Assembly (NCBI GenBank): GCA_015065975.1
Contig: SVPG01000003.1
Coordinates: 40,583-104,582 of the forward strand
Direction: 5' to 3'
Length of the DNA stretch: 64,000 nucleotides
Origin: Oscillospiraceae bacterium
Lineage (GTDB): Bacteria > Bacillota > Clostridia > Oscillospirales > Acutalibacteraceae
The position numbers and the translations under genes were made by a program. Positions 44,685 to 54,249 of this stretch are shown here, piece after piece (position 1 is the first letter of the stretch; the number at the start of each line of letters is the position of its first letter). The notes beneath the pieces were generated by a model. The model was not told the DNA's origin and made no database searches. It was given only the letters and a program-made list of their open reading frames with translations.

Positions 44685-45808
44685 TATTCAAAATTACCCA
44701 AACTTCCGACACTCTGAGCCTTGAGATATGCGTTGATGAATCCGTCAAGCTCGCCGTCCATGACTGCCTGAATGTTGCCAACCTCAAAGCCTGTGCGGTG
44801 ATCCTTTGCCATTGTATAGGGCATGAAAACATAGGAGCGAATCTGGCTTCCCCATGCAATCTCCTTCTGGGCGCCCTTGATATCCTCGATTCTCTCGAGG
44901 TTTTCTCTCTCCTTGATTTCGAGGAGCTTGGACTTGAGCATCTTCATTGCGACGTCCTTGTTCTGGAACTGGCTTCGCTCATTCTGACATGCGGTTACGA
45001 TACCTGTCGGGATATGGGTGATTCGGACGGCGGAATCGGTTGTATTGACGTGCTGACCGCCTGCGCCGCTCGAACGGTAGGTATCGACCTTTATATCCTC
45101 AGGTCTTATCTCGATCTCGATATCATCGCTTATCTCGGGCATAACCTCGAGCGATGCAAACGACGTATGACGTCTTCCCGAAGAATCGAAGGGAGATACT
45201 CGGACGAGTCTGTGAACGCCCGACTCGCACTTGAGATAGCCGTATGCGTTTTCGCCCTCGATGAGGATGGATGCACTCTTGAGACCTGCTTCATCGCCGT
45301 CGAGATAATCAAGGGTCTTGAGCTTATAGCCGTGGCTCTCCGCCCACTTTGTATACATGCGCAAAAGCATCTCCGCCCAGTCCTGAGCCTCGGTTCCGCC
45401 TGCGCCTGCGTGGAATGTGAGGATCGCATTGTTGGCGTCATACTCGCCCGTGAGAAGGGTCGAGAGTGTCATCTCGTCGAGCTTTGCCGCAAACTGCTCG
45501 ACAGCTTCCGCAGATTCCTCGAACAGAGAAAGGTCCTCTTCCTCATTGCCCATCTCGGACAGCGTCATCGCGTCATCAAACGACGAACAGAGCTTCTCAT
45601 AGGAAGCGACGCGGCTCTTGAGACCGCTCAGCTTCTTGAGAACCTCCTGTGACTTCTGCATATCGTCCCAGAAGCCTGCTTCACCGCTCTGTGCCTCAAG
45701 CTTTTCGATCTCTTTTTTTGCGCTCTCGATAGCAAGAGCTTCAAACAGCTCATCAAGCTGCGGCTTCAAGCCGTTGAGCTTTAAGATGAGTTCCTCAAAC
45801 TGAAGCAT
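44684..45808 (-). CDS. prfB: peptide chain release factor 2
   Basis: A 374-residue class I release factor for UAA/UGA stops. The SPF recognition motif lies in RVSPFDSSGRRHTSFAS and the GGQ hydrolysis motif in SSGAGGQHVNTTDSAVR. The N-terminus reads in one frame: no internal UGA and no SD-like programmed frameshift near codon 25, unlike most prfB genes. I choose the second ATG (45808), nine bases from AAAGGA, over the one at 45817. Confidence 0.96.
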   Translation of the reverse strand: MLQFEELILKLNGLKPQLDELFEALAIESAKKEIEKLEAQSGEAGFWDDMQKSQEVLKKLSGLKSRVASYEKLCSSFDDAMTLSEMGNEEEDLSLFEESAEAVEQFAAKLDEMTLSTLLTGEYDANNAILTFHAGAGGTEAQDWAEMLLRMYTKWAESHGYKLKTLDYLDGDEAGLKSASILIEGENAYGYLKCESGVHRLVRVSPFDSSGRRHTSFASLEVMPEISDDIEIEIRPEDIKVDTYRSSGAGGQHVNTTDSAVRITHIPTGIVTACQNERSQFQNKDVAMKMLKSKLLEIKERENLERIEDIKGAQKEIAWGSQIRSYVFMPYTMAKDHRTGFEVGNIQAVMDGELDGFINAYLKAQSVGSLGNFE

Positions 45809-45921
45809 AAACTTCATTCCTTTCCAAAATCAAACAATACTGCTAAAAAAGCATTTCATTTTATTTTATCGTAATCGACGCCGATTGTAAAGCCATAAAG
45901 CGCCTTTATTTGAAAAATATG

Positions 45922-46500
45922 TCATTTATTGCGCTCTTCGATAAAATCGAGGAAGGATTCGATATACTCCCTGTGAGGGGTTATGACCCTTACATCGATT
46001 TCGGGATTATTCGCTGCAAAATCGCTTAGCATATCTCTCAGGTTATCCGCCGACTGCATATAATCATTGATTATATATTCGCGGTCCATTCCCATTTTAT
46101 GCAGAAGTATTGCGGATACCACTCCCGTTCTGTCCTTACCCGCATTGCAGAAATACATCACGTTCGTTTTACATTCCGTGACCGTCTTTATTATCTTTTC
46201 CATATTTTCGTCCGCCATTTTTATATACGAGCGTGCGACATCTTCGGGTGACGGCGGAACGACATTTCCTCCCGTAACGGGCATACAGATATATTCAAAC
46301 TCGTTTCTGTTTATCAGGGGACAGACCTTTCCTTCCCTCTCCGACTCTTCCCTCAGGTCGACAACCGTCGTTATATTGTTTTCGAGAAGCCATTTTATCT
46401 CCTCCTCGGTTATACGGTGCGGCACATCGCTTCGGATATACCTGAGACTGTCCGAAAGAAGGGGGCGCGTATTATTTGTGCTTTTAAGAAGAGATGCCAT
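45922..46500 (-). CDS. tyrosine/dual-specificity protein phosphatase
   Basis: A 192-residue PTP-like enzyme: RYIRSDVPHRITEEEIKWL at the start, TVVDLREESEREG, and the P-loop MYFCNAGKDRTGVVSAILL (Cys-x5-Arg). This is the Firmicutes tyrosine/serine phosphatase family (DUF/PF13350-type), soluble and cytoplasmic. No partner kinase is adjacent. A gap of 113 bases separates it from prfB. Confidence 0.88.
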   Translation of the reverse strand: MASLLKSTNNTRPLLSDSLRYIRSDVPHRITEEEIKWLLENNITTVVDLREESEREGKVCPLINRNEFEYICMPVTGGNVVPPSPEDVARSYIKMADENMEKIIKTVTECKTNVMYFCNAGKDRTGVVSAILLHKMGMDREYIINDYMQSADNLRDMLSDFAANNPEIDVRVITPHREYIESFLDFIEERNK

Positions 46501-46593
46501 TTTATATACCTCTTATCATCTATCGTGTTTTTTCAATTATAAAACAAAAGCAAATCAACTTCAATGCGATTTTATAGACGGCTGATATTATAT

Positions 46594-46640
46594 AAAAACA
46601 GGAGTGTATATTCCTTTCGGAAAATACACTCCTGTTTGAA
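46594..46640 (-). terminator. terminator of the ECF S-component gene
   Basis: AAACAGGAGTGTAT (46596-46609) pairs with ATACACTCCTGTTT (46624-46637), loop of 14 bases with a small inner stem. Confidence 0.85.
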
Positions 46641-46650
46641 ACTATAAAAC

Positions 46651-47223
46651 TTATTTTTCCGATACTGCCTTTGCTTTATGCTCTGTTTTGCCGAACGGCA
46701 CGAGATGGGTTTTATCGAGCGCCAGCATCACCGACGGGATAAGAATAAGCTGAACTATGATTCCGGGCAAGGCATCGACAAACGCGCCCGCGAGGAACAT
46801 TTTAACGGTAAATCCGTCCGCGCCGAAGCCGAGGAGAACGAGCTGCGCTATCCCCCACACTATCCTTCCACCGAGCATCGCTGCGATCATCGCACGGAAA
46901 AGAGAGCGCAGGCATCTCCATCGGGAGCCATTATACACGATACCTATTATGAATCCGTATGCCGCAAGCTCAAACGCCATCGCGATCGCCGTCGGGTAAA
47001 GGGGCGGCATCATAAAAAGCATCGAGCGCATAAGCGGAAGAACAAATCCTACCACCAGACCGTACTGCCAGCCGCATATCAGTCCGCAGAGCAGCACGGG
47101 AATATGCATCGGGAGAAGCATACTGCCGATTTTCGGTATCTGACCCGTAAAGAAAGGCAAAACTATGCCTATTGCAATAAACAATGCAGAAAGCACCAAT
47201 TTCACAAGCTTTTTATTTTTCAT
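46651..47223 (-). CDS. ECF-type transporter substrate-binding (S) component
   Basis: A 190-residue six-helix membrane protein. The patterns MLLPMHIPVLLCGLICGWQYGLVVGFVLPLMRS and GRIVWGIAQLVLLG are typical of Firmicutes ECF S-components. It has no ATPase neighbours, so it would use a shared EcfAA'T module. The vitamin or ion transported cannot be named. The ATG at 47223 follows GGGGGG. No recognised riboswitch is visible in the leader. Confidence 0.8.
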   Translation of the reverse strand: MKNKKLVKLVLSALFIAIGIVLPFFTGQIPKIGSMLLPMHIPVLLCGLICGWQYGLVVGFVLPLMRSMLFMMPPLYPTAIAMAFELAAYGFIIGIVYNGSRWRCLRSLFRAMIAAMLGGRIVWGIAQLVLLGFGADGFTVKMFLAGAFVDALPGIIVQLILIPSVMLALDKTHLVPFGKTEHKAKAVSEK

Positions 47224-47325
47224 GATAACCCCCCTGTACGGTTTGATGAACTTATTATATATTATCATTTTACCGATTTAAAGGGGTTTGAATTATTTAT
47301 CTTCATAAAATTTTATCGTGCCCGA

Positions 47326-47360
47326 AAAAAGGACTGCTTCAAAGTGAAGCAGTCCTTATA
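47326..47360 (-). terminator. terminator of the ispH-S1 operon
   Basis: AAGGACTGCTTCA (47329-47341) / TGAAGCAGTCCTT (47345-47357), three-base loop, flanked by A-run. It ends the long operon 17 bases after the stop. Confidence 0.92.
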
Positions 47361-47376
47361 ATTCAGTATCGGAAGA

Positions 47377-49473
47377 TTACTCTTCGTCTGCGCCCTCTTC
47401 GATTTCTTCCTCGACAGGCTCGCTGTCCTCAAGAAGCTTGCGCATGGAGAGGCTTACACGCTTGCGCTCAAGATCAACCTCGGTGATGACTGCGCGGACA
47501 ACATCGCCAACCTTGACGACATCTGTCGGAGCCTCAACTCTTGTGTTGCTGAGCTGCGAGATATGTACAAGACCGTCAATACCCGGAAGGATGTTTACGA
47601 ATGCGCCGAAGGTCGGAGTGCCGACAACGGGTGCTTCGATAACGGTACCTACGGGATACTTATTCTTCATGATCTCCCAGGGATTGTCCTCAGTCTTCTT
47701 GTAGCCGAGAGAAATCTTTCTCTTCTCCTTGTCAACCTTCTTGACAAAGACTTCGACAACATCGCCGACATTGACAACCTCGGACGGATGCTTGATTCTG
47801 TTCCAGGAAAGCTCGGAAATGTGAACCATGCCGTCAACTGCACCGAGGTCAACAAATGCGCCGTAGGTGGTGAGAGACTTGACGGTGCCGGTGAATACTG
47901 CACCCTCTGCGATCTCTTCCCAGAACTTTGCTTCCTTCTCCTTGCGCTCCTTGTTGAGGAGAGCACGGATGGAACCGACAGCACGTCTTCTGCTGGGATT
48001 TACCTCGATAACGATGAACTTGACGGTCTTCTTGAGAAGTCCCTCAAGCGGCTCGTTGCGGGTTGCGGTAGCCTGAGATGCGGGAACGAAAACCTTAACG
48101 CCCTTGTAGGAAACGATAACGCCGCCCTTGATAACCTCAGTTACGACACCCTCAAAGATAACAGGCTCCTTCTTCTCCTCGGGCTGTGCCGGGGTCTCCT
48201 CGACAGGAGCTGCCTCTTCTGCCTTTGCCTCAGTCTGCTCGTCGTCTGCGTGGAAAACATCCTCGTCATCGTCGTCACGGCGGCGGCGCGGACGGTCGGA
48301 GATCTTCGGAGCAGCAGCTTTGATTTCATCCCATGCGCGAACGGAATCGAGAACGCGCTTAGACAAATAAATGTAGCCCTCCTGATCGTTCGTGCGCAGA
48401 ATCATAAGCTCAAGCTCGTCACCGATCTTGACGCAGTCCTCTGTGGAGAGGTTGGGGTTGTCCGTAAGCTCTTCGAGCAGAACTACACCGGACTGCTTAC
48501 GCCCGACATCGACGTAAATCTCATTGGGAGCGATGCTTACGACTATGCCCTTTACTACCTTTCCGTTTGTGTTAGAGGTTCTGAGGGATTCTTCAAGCAT
48601 TGCCTCAAAATTTTCGTCGCTGTTGATGATTTCTGTCATTGAACTAAGTACCTCCTTAATTATCCCCGCAGGCGTTGAAGCACCTGCAGTTATGCCAATA
48701 TTATGTGCCGCTCGCACAGCGGCGGGGTCAATCTCCGACGCAGACTCCACAAGAAGAGTCCTGCAGTTCTCGGAGCATATATGCCCAAGCTTCTGCGTAT
48801 TGGAGCTGTGCCTTCCTCCGATGACGACCATGAGGTCACATTTTCGGGAAAGTTCAACCGCCTCACGCTGACGCTGGAGCGTAGCATTACATATTGTATC
48901 AAATATTGTCGCGTTTGTATAGACTTTTTTTATTTTTTCGGAACAAATTTTCCACAATTCCGAATTGAAGGTGGTCTGAGCCACAACTGTGACAGATTTT
49001 TGAGCTAAACCGGGGTTATCTTTTGTTAATTCTGCCAATTCGGTATCGTTCGAAAATACGAAGTATTCGCCTTTGCAGTGTCCGCTGATGCCGAGAACCT
49101 CGGGATGACGGGCATCGCCTGCTATCAGTACGACCTCTCCCCGTGCGGACGCTTCCGAGACGATATTGTGTATCTTTGCGACGAACGGGCAGGTTGCATC
49201 ACAGAAGCTGAGCGAAAGCTCAGATATCTCGTTATACACGCTTTCCGCAACGCCGTGCGATCTTATGACCAGCACACCGTCCCCCGTCACATCGGAAGGT
49301 TTATCGGCTATCGATGCTCCGCGTCTTTCGAAATCGGAAACAACGGCGCTGTTGTGAATTATCGGACCGAGGGTATATACCTTCTTGCCTTCATTGAGGA
49401 GACTGTCGACCATCTCGACCGCTCGGTTGACTCCGAAACAGAAGCCCGCTGTCTTTGCAAGAAAGATGCCCAT
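47377..49473 (-). CDS. ispH: IspH (HMBPP reductase) fused to ribosomal protein S1-like domains
   Basis: 698 residues. Residues 1 to about 282 are IspH, the 4Fe-4S enzyme of the last MEP-pathway step; cluster cysteines are Cys12 (AGFCFG), Cys95 (DATCPFV) and Cys195 (TICNAT). Residues about 303-680 hold four S1 RNA-binding repeats (KGIVVSIAPNEIYVDVGRKQ; GVVTEVIKGGVIVSYKG; GTVKSLTTYGAFVDLGAVDG; APVVGTPTFGAFVNILPGIDG), with an acidic linker rich in Glu, Asp and Arg (about 390-430). This fusion is known in Clostridia. Its start overlaps plsC. Confidence 0.95.
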   Translation of the reverse strand: MGIFLAKTAGFCFGVNRAVEMVDSLLNEGKKVYTLGPIIHNSAVVSDFERRGASIADKPSDVTGDGVLVIRSHGVAESVYNEISELSLSFCDATCPFVAKIHNIVSEASARGEVVLIAGDARHPEVLGISGHCKGEYFVFSNDTELAELTKDNPGLAQKSVTVVAQTTFNSELWKICSEKIKKVYTNATIFDTICNATLQRQREAVELSRKCDLMVVIGGRHSSNTQKLGHICSENCRTLLVESASEIDPAAVRAAHNIGITAGASTPAGIIKEVLSSMTEIINSDENFEAMLEESLRTSNTNGKVVKGIVVSIAPNEIYVDVGRKQSGVVLLEELTDNPNLSTEDCVKIGDELELMILRTNDQEGYIYLSKRVLDSVRAWDEIKAAAPKISDRPRRRRDDDDEDVFHADDEQTEAKAEEAAPVEETPAQPEEKKEPVIFEGVVTEVIKGGVIVSYKGVKVFVPASQATATRNEPLEGLLKKTVKFIVIEVNPSRRRAVGSIRALLNKERKEKEAKFWEEIAEGAVFTGTVKSLTTYGAFVDLGAVDGMVHISELSWNRIKHPSEVVNVGDVVEVFVKKVDKEKRKISLGYKKTEDNPWEIMKNKYPVGTVIEAPVVGTPTFGAFVNILPGIDGLVHISQLSNTRVEAPTDVVKVGDVVRAVITEVDLERKRVSLSMRKLLEDSEPVEEEIEEGADEE

Positions 49474-50129
49474 CAGCCGCGCACCTCCCGACAGTAATCG
49501 CGAAGCTCGGCAACGATCTCCTGAAGCTTATTGGCGGCTTCCCTGTATTCCTTCGCTGTGCCTTCGACAATGCCCAGCTCCTGCGGGGTTACGGGATCGC
49601 CGAACGCGACGCTGTATTTTCCGAACAGTCTGACCTTCTTTTTATTTGAATAGATGGCAAACGGATATATGGGAACATTGGCTTTATGAGCTATGTAGGC
49701 AAAACCGGTCTTGAAACGTCCGATCTCGCCGTTCTTTGAACGCGTGCCCTCGGGATATATGCCGAGAACGTGACCATCTTCCAGAATCTCGACCGCTTTA
49801 TCGAGCGCCGACATATCAGCCGATCCTCTTTCGACCGGGAAAGCGCCGTACGATCTGACTGCCCAGCCGACAACGGGAATCTTGAAAAGCTCGACCTTTG
49901 CCATATATCTGATCTGTCTCTTCTGTGAGAAGTATTTTGCTATCGGGTCAAAATTGCTTATGTGGTTGCCTGCTGCAATGAATGCGCCTTCATCGGGGAT
50001 GCAATCCTTGCCCTTGACTATCTTGAGTCTGAGAAAAGGAAAAACTATCGGTCCTGCGAGAGGCGCGGTCAGCTTATAGAAAAAGCTTCTGTCGTCCTTT
50101 TTCTTTTTTGTTGCCTTGTCTTTTTTCAT
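49473..50129 (-). CDS. plsC: 1-acyl-sn-glycerol-3-phosphate acyltransferase
   Basis: A 218-residue acyltransferase: a short basic N-terminus, one hydrophobic segment, GNHISNFDP (HxxxxD catalytic motif), FPVERGSADMSALDKAVEIL, and LGIYPEGTRSKNGEIGRFKTG (EGTRS block). It makes phosphatidic acid at the membrane. It sits between cmk and ispH-S1, 14 bases after cmk, a conserved clostridial order. Confidence 0.93.
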   Translation of the reverse strand: MKKDKATKKKKDDRSFFYKLTAPLAGPIVFPFLRLKIVKGKDCIPDEGAFIAAGNHISNFDPIAKYFSQKRQIRYMAKVELFKIPVVGWAVRSYGAFPVERGSADMSALDKAVEILEDGHVLGIYPEGTRSKNGEIGRFKTGFAYIAHKANVPIYPFAIYSNKKKVRLFGKYSVAFGDPVTPQELGIVEGTAKEYREAANKLQEIVAELRDYCREVRG

Positions 50130-50143
50130 AAACCACAGACCCC

Positions 50144-50815
50144 TTATCTTCTCGGCAGATTATCTTTTATTGCATTATACAGCGCAATTTCGGATTCTTC
50201 AAGAGAAAGCTCTGTCGTATCGAGAAGAATTGCGTCCTTTGCCTGCTTGAGCGGTGCTATCGGGCGGTTCATATCCTGCTCGTCACGCTCGTTTACGCTC
50301 TTGAGAACGGCTTCGAATTCGACATCGTGACCCTTCTCGACGAGCTCCTTATGACGTCTGCGTGCACGCGCCTCAGCCGACGCTGTGAGGAAAATCTTGA
50401 CATCGGCGTTGGGCAGAACCACCGTTCCGATATCGCGTCCGTCCATAACAACATTATTGTTCTGTGCCATCTCAAGCTGGAGGTCGAAGAGGAATTCCCT
50501 GACCTTTGCAATGGCGGAAACGGCAGAAGCCGCAGCGGAAACCTCCTGGGTGCGAATAACGCTTGTAACGTTCTCGCCGCAGAGATAAACCCTCTGCTCA
50601 TCGCCGACATATTTGAGCTCGATATCGATCATCGGCAGCATCGCCGCAACCTTAGAAGCGTTATAGACATCGACTCCGCGCTGGATAACAAACAGCGCGA
50701 TCGCTCTGTAAAGAGCGCCCGTATCAACATAGATGTATCCGAGGCGCTTTGCCACAGCCTTTGCAAGTGTACTTTTGCCTGCACCTGCAGGTCCGTCGAT
50801 AGCAACATTTATCAT
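50144..50815 (-). CDS. cmk: cytidylate kinase
   Basis: A 223-residue nucleoside monophosphate kinase making CDP/dCDP: VAIDGPAGAGKSTLAKAVA (P-loop), YVDTGALYRAIAL, VVMDGRDIGTVVLPNADVKIFLTA and ARARRRHKELVEKG lid. The ATG at 50815 is preferred to a TTG four codons earlier, which is too close to AAAGGA. Second in the order BaiN-like, cmk, plsC, ispH-S1. Confidence 0.95.
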   Translation of the reverse strand: MINVAIDGPAGAGKSTLAKAVAKRLGYIYVDTGALYRAIALFVIQRGVDVYNASKVAAMLPMIDIELKYVGDEQRVYLCGENVTSVIRTQEVSAAASAVSAIAKVREFLFDLQLEMAQNNNVVMDGRDIGTVVLPNADVKIFLTASAEARARRRHKELVEKGHDVEFEAVLKSVNERDEQDMNRPIAPLKQAKDAILLDTTELSLEESEIALYNAIKDNLPRR

Positions 50816-50837
50816 TTGTATTCTCAATCCTTTTCAA

Positions 50838-52070
50838 TTATTGATCCTGCGCGGCAGCTTTTCCCGCGCACACACCCGTCGAAAGGGCTATCTGAAGGTT
50901 GTATCCGCCCGTATGAGCGTCAACATCTATCACTTCACCTGCAAAGTATAATCCCTTTACAAGCTTTGATTCCATCGTTTTTGGGTTGATTTCCTTAACC
51001 GATATACCGCCCGCCGTAACGATAGCTTCGTTGATGGGGCGGAAATCCACCAGCTTCAGGTCAAATGATTTAAGGAGTTTTACAAGCGACTCCCTCTGCG
51101 CACGTGTAATGGAATTCACCTTTACATACGGCATTATACCCGATCGTGCGACAACCACATCGATCATGCTTTTGGGAAGCAGTTTTCTTAGGAAGTTTTC
51201 GAAATCCTTGTTCATATTCTCGGAAAACTCTCTGAGAATACGCGCATCAAGCTGTTCCTCGGAAAGCGCAGGCTTGAGGTCGATCGACACCGTACAGGGC
51301 ATATCCTTCTTCTTATCGATATGCGAGCTTGCGCTCAGAATCACGGGACCCGACAAGCCGAAATGGGTAAAAAGCAGTTCACCGAAATCGGTATAAACCG
51401 TTTTGCCTGCAGAATTTTTCACCGTGATGGAAATGTTTTTGAGCGAGAGTCCCTGCATACGCGCGCACTCGCCGCCGTCGCAGACCATCGGCACGAGCGA
51501 CGGTGATATCGGAACGAGGGTATGTCCGAGCGACTGCGCAAGCTTATATCCCGAGCCGTCCGACCCTGTTCCCGGATATGATGCACCGCCCGTCGCGATG
51601 ACGCAGCAATCACACTCGAATCTTCCTTTATTCGATTTTACGGCACGGACGCATCCGTCCTCAACTTCGATCTCCGTTATATTCGCCTGCTCGATGCGTG
51701 CCCCGCTTTTTTTCACAAAGCCGACCATCGCATCGTTTATATCCATCGCTTTATCCGACACGGGAAAGACTCTCCCTCCCCGCTCGGTCTTAAGCGGAAC
51801 GGAACGCGACTCAAAAAACTCCATCGTATCGTTCGGAGAAAACGCAGCAAAAGCGCTGTAAAGAAATTTCGGGTTGTGAACGATATTTGCGAGCAGCTTT
51901 TCCCTGTCGCAGTTGTTTGTGATGTTGCAGCGGCCCTTGCCCGTTATTATGAGCTTTCTTCCGGGGCGCTGATTTTTTTCAAAAAGGGTGACCTTTGCAC
52001 CTTCATTTGCCGCAGTACCCGCCGCCATCATGCCCGCAGGTCCCGCTCCGATTACCGCAATTCTTTTCAA
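50838..52070 (-). CDS. BaiN/HI0933-family FAD-dependent oxidoreductase
   Basis: A 410-residue flavoprotein: N-terminal FAD site VIGAGPAGMMAAGTA, GRCNITN block, VIATGGASYPGTGSDGSGYKLA, and C-terminal YFAGEVIDVDAHTGGYNLQIALSTG. The family includes clostridial BaiN (bile-acid/steroid reduction) and HI0933/YhiN of unknown role; sequence alone does not show a bile-acid function. TTG start at 52070 behind GGCGGGGAAT, five bases after the RpiR gene. Confidence 0.9.
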   Translation of the reverse strand: MKRIAVIGAGPAGMMAAGTAANEGAKVTLFEKNQRPGRKLIITGKGRCNITNNCDREKLLANIVHNPKFLYSAFAAFSPNDTMEFFESRSVPLKTERGGRVFPVSDKAMDINDAMVGFVKKSGARIEQANITEIEVEDGCVRAVKSNKGRFECDCCVIATGGASYPGTGSDGSGYKLAQSLGHTLVPISPSLVPMVCDGGECARMQGLSLKNISITVKNSAGKTVYTDFGELLFTHFGLSGPVILSASSHIDKKKDMPCTVSIDLKPALSEEQLDARILREFSENMNKDFENFLRKLLPKSMIDVVVARSGIMPYVKVNSITRAQRESLVKLLKSFDLKLVDFRPINEAIVTAGGISVKEINPKTMESKLVKGLYFAGEVIDVDAHTGGYNLQIALSTGVCAGKAAAQDQ

Positions 52071-52075
52071 ATTGC

Positions 52076-52939
52076 TTATTCCCCGCCTTTTTCGTATACG
52101 TTATTGGCATCCCAGATTTTCTCCAGTTTGACCAGGGTTGATTCCATCTCGCGCTTGCGGCGCATCGCGATCGCCACAATAAGCGAATTTATGAGACTCA
52201 TGGGCGCTGCCAGCGAATCGACAACCGACGCCATTTCGCTCTTTGCCAGAAGCAGGTGGTGAGCGTAGGGCTTGAGCGGTGAAGTATCGCTGTCGGTAAG
52301 GGCGATGATCTTCGCGCCGCTCTCGCAGGCAAAACGCATTGCCGCAACGACACGCCTCGAATATCTCGGGAAGCTTATTCCGATAACAACATCGTTTTTA
52401 TCGATACGCACCATCTGACCGAACATAGCGCTCTCGTCGGAAGGGTCGACAACTATGACATCAGCGAGTGCGAGCGAAAGATAATAACCGAGAAATGACG
52501 CCAGCACGGACGCGCTCCTCGTTCCGATTATAAACACCTTTTTAGCTTTGCATATCGCATCTATCGCTGAATTAAACTCAGTCCTCGAGGTTTCCTCCAT
52601 GGTGCGGCGGATCATTTCGATATCAAGGCTCATAACATTGCTGAGGATATCGCCGTCCCCAAGTCTTTCTGTGCCGAGCTCGATCCTCTGGACGGAGTTG
52701 AGCTTGCTCTTGAGCATCGACTGGAGCTCGCGCTGCATCTGAGGATAGCCTTCAAAACCGATCTCATTTGCAAAACGGACGACCGTCGATTCACTCACAC
52801 CTACGGTCTGTCCGAGTTTCGCGGCGGTCATATACGCTGCTTTTTCGCAATTTTCGCAGATGAACAAACCGATAGCTCTCTGTCCCTTTGAGAACTTCGG
52901 CGCCTGCATTTTTATCCTGTCAAGCAGATTCCCGCCCAT
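52076..52939 (-). CDS. MurR/RpiR-family transcriptional regulator
   Basis: A 287-residue regulator with an N-terminal HTH_6 domain (about 1-80: AAKLGQTVGVSESTVVRFANEIGFEGYPQMQ) and a C-terminal SIS sugar-phosphate-binding domain (about 125-260: KKVFIIGTRSASVLASFLGYYL, DVVIGISFPRYSRRVV, IIALTDSDTSPL). It likely senses a sugar phosphate. The ATG at 52939 follows AAAGGAAA; an upstream frame overlapping the next gene is discarded. It is carried inside a housekeeping operon rather than beside a sugar locus. Confidence 0.9.
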   Translation of the reverse strand: MGGNLLDRIKMQAPKFSKGQRAIGLFICENCEKAAYMTAAKLGQTVGVSESTVVRFANEIGFEGYPQMQRELQSMLKSKLNSVQRIELGTERLGDGDILSNVMSLDIEMIRRTMEETSRTEFNSAIDAICKAKKVFIIGTRSASVLASFLGYYLSLALADVIVVDPSDESAMFGQMVRIDKNDVVIGISFPRYSRRVVAAMRFACESGAKIIALTDSDTSPLKPYAHHLLLAKSEMASVVDSLAAPMSLINSLIVAIAMRRKREMESTLVKLEKIWDANNVYEKGGE

Positions 52940-52982
52940 ATATTTTCCTTTCTTTTGAACAATAAACCGGCATATAGCCGGT

Positions 52983-53528
52983 TTATCTGCTCGTGTTGAA
53001 TATTTTGGAAATACGCGGCTGCAGCCTGTTGACATAGATGACGACACATCTTGTCAGGCACAGGTCGTATACAAAGAACGCCACATTGCCTGCCGCCATG
53101 AGAACGGGCAGTGCATATTTGCCGAAGACCTCGCTGTCCTCAAACGGAAGCCCGAGAAGCACGACGGCAACATAATATGTAGCAAGTATTATTGCGTTGA
53201 AATATACAAACTTGAGAATATACTCAAGCACTATCTTACCCGTCTTTTCAAAATATTTCTTTATTATCGGGTAGATTCCGAACAGGACGAGATAGAACAG
53301 CGCGGCCTCCTTGTCGCCCACCGTTATCATCGAGACCGCCGCAACAGCGACATACATCATGAGCGCTGTCGGCGAACCGTACTCAATGGACGGGATAAGG
53401 ATAAGCGCGCCGGCTACCATAGGCAGCGCATATGTCATGAACGGGGCAATATAGGTCATAAGCATAATCGCCACGCTCAGACCTGCAAGCACGCCGCACA
53501 GCGCTACCTTTCCGATATTCCTTGACAT
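52983..53528 (-). CDS. uncharacterised polytopic membrane protein
   Basis: 181 residues, about six membrane helices, with a Lys-rich cytoplasmic loop (IKKYFEKTGK, about 95-105). The overall look (VALCGVLAGLSVAIMLMTYIAPFMTYALPM) resembles small S-component or MreD/YybS-like membrane proteins, but I cannot assign a family. Its ATG at 53528 directly follows the stop of the J-domain gene (TGATATG), so the two are translationally coupled. That coupling is the best functional clue. Confidence 0.7.
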   Translation of the reverse strand: MSRNIGKVALCGVLAGLSVAIMLMTYIAPFMTYALPMVAGALILIPSIEYGSPTALMMYVAVAAVSMITVGDKEAALFYLVLFGIYPIIKKYFEKTGKIVLEYILKFVYFNAIILATYYVAVVLLGLPFEDSEVFGKYALPVLMAAGNVAFFVYDLCLTRCVVIYVNRLQPRISKIFNTSR

Positions 53529-53529
53529 A

Positions 53530-54249
53530 TCAGCAGCAGGAGATGATGTCTCCGCCGAAGCACTCACAGCAGGAGTCAGCGCAGAGCATTCCGCAGCACA
53601 TAGAGCATACGTCGCAGCCGCCCTTATCGGAACCCGAGCCTGCTCTGTATCCGCCCATCTTTCCGCTTCTCATCTGCTGTGCCTGGTTATAGGCAGCTCT
53701 GAACTCGGAATTGTTGGGGTCAAGCTTTACCGCTGTCTGAAGATAGGTATATGCCTGCTCGAGCCAGCCGCGTCTGTAAAGAACTGTACCCTTGAGGAAG
53801 TTCCATTCCGCATTTCTTCTCTCCTGCGATACGGCGTCGAGAAGCTGCTCTGCATCGGCAAAGCGATTGCTCATGATGAGCTTGCGGATATCGGGGAAGC
53901 TTGTTGTGGTGCTGTAGGTATTGCTGTAAGCACCGCCTGCGTTTGCGCCCGAATAGCTGTAACCTGCGGACGAGCCGTAGCTGTTATTTGAGCCGTAATT
54001 CGAAGAACTTCCGTAGCTTCCGCCGGAGGAAGATGCTCCTGTGCGGGAACCGCCGTTCTTTCTGTCGGTTACGATGGTATCGTAAGCTTCGTTGACCTCT
54101 TTCATCTTCTCCGACGCAAGATCGGCAAGATCGGGTGCCTCAGCATAATTGTCCGGATGATACTTTCTCGCGAGGTTTCTGTACGCGGTTTTTACCTCTT
54201 CATCCGAAGCTGTTGAGGAAACGCCAAGAACAACATAAGGGTCTGTCAT
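53530..54249 (-). CDS. J-domain protein with TPR-like segment and Cys-rich tail
   Basis: 239 residues. J domain 1-66 with HPD at 31-33 (RKYHPDNY), which stimulates DnaK. A Ser/Gly/Tyr-rich linker (about 68-118), two TPR-like helices (about 125-195: [38 protein letters not shown]), a Gly-rich stretch, and the last about 28 residues with ten cysteines including three CC pairs. No DnaK/GrpE is near, so it is a specialised co-chaperone, perhaps delivering a metal- or cysteine-bound client. Start overlaps the upstream gene by four bases. Confidence 0.85.
   Translation of the reverse strand: MTDPYVVLGVSSTASDEEVKTAYRNLARKYHPDNYAEAPDLADLASEKMKEVNEAYDTIVTDRKNGGSRTGASSSGGSYGSSSNYGSNNSYGSSAGYSYSGANAGGAYSNTYSTTTSFPDIRKLIMSNRFADAEQLLDAVSQERRNAEWNFLKGTVLYRRGWLEQAYTYLQTAVKLDPNNSEFRAAYNQAQQMRSGKMGGYRAGSGSDKGGCDVCSMCCGMLCADSCCECFGGDIISCC

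Noticed and set aside
47224..47325. Riboswitch upstream of the ECF S-component
   Set aside because: No TPP, FMN, preQ1, cobalamin or folate aptamer core could be recognised in this about 100-base leader.
47563..48642. 359-codon antisense frame over the IspH-S1 gene
   Set aside because: Shadow of the S1 repeats; Leu/Asp/Asn-rich low-complexity translation without motifs.
50838..52070. Bile-acid 7-dehydroxylation (bai) function
   Set aside because: The BaiN family is broad, and no other bai gene is present; only the family name is kept.
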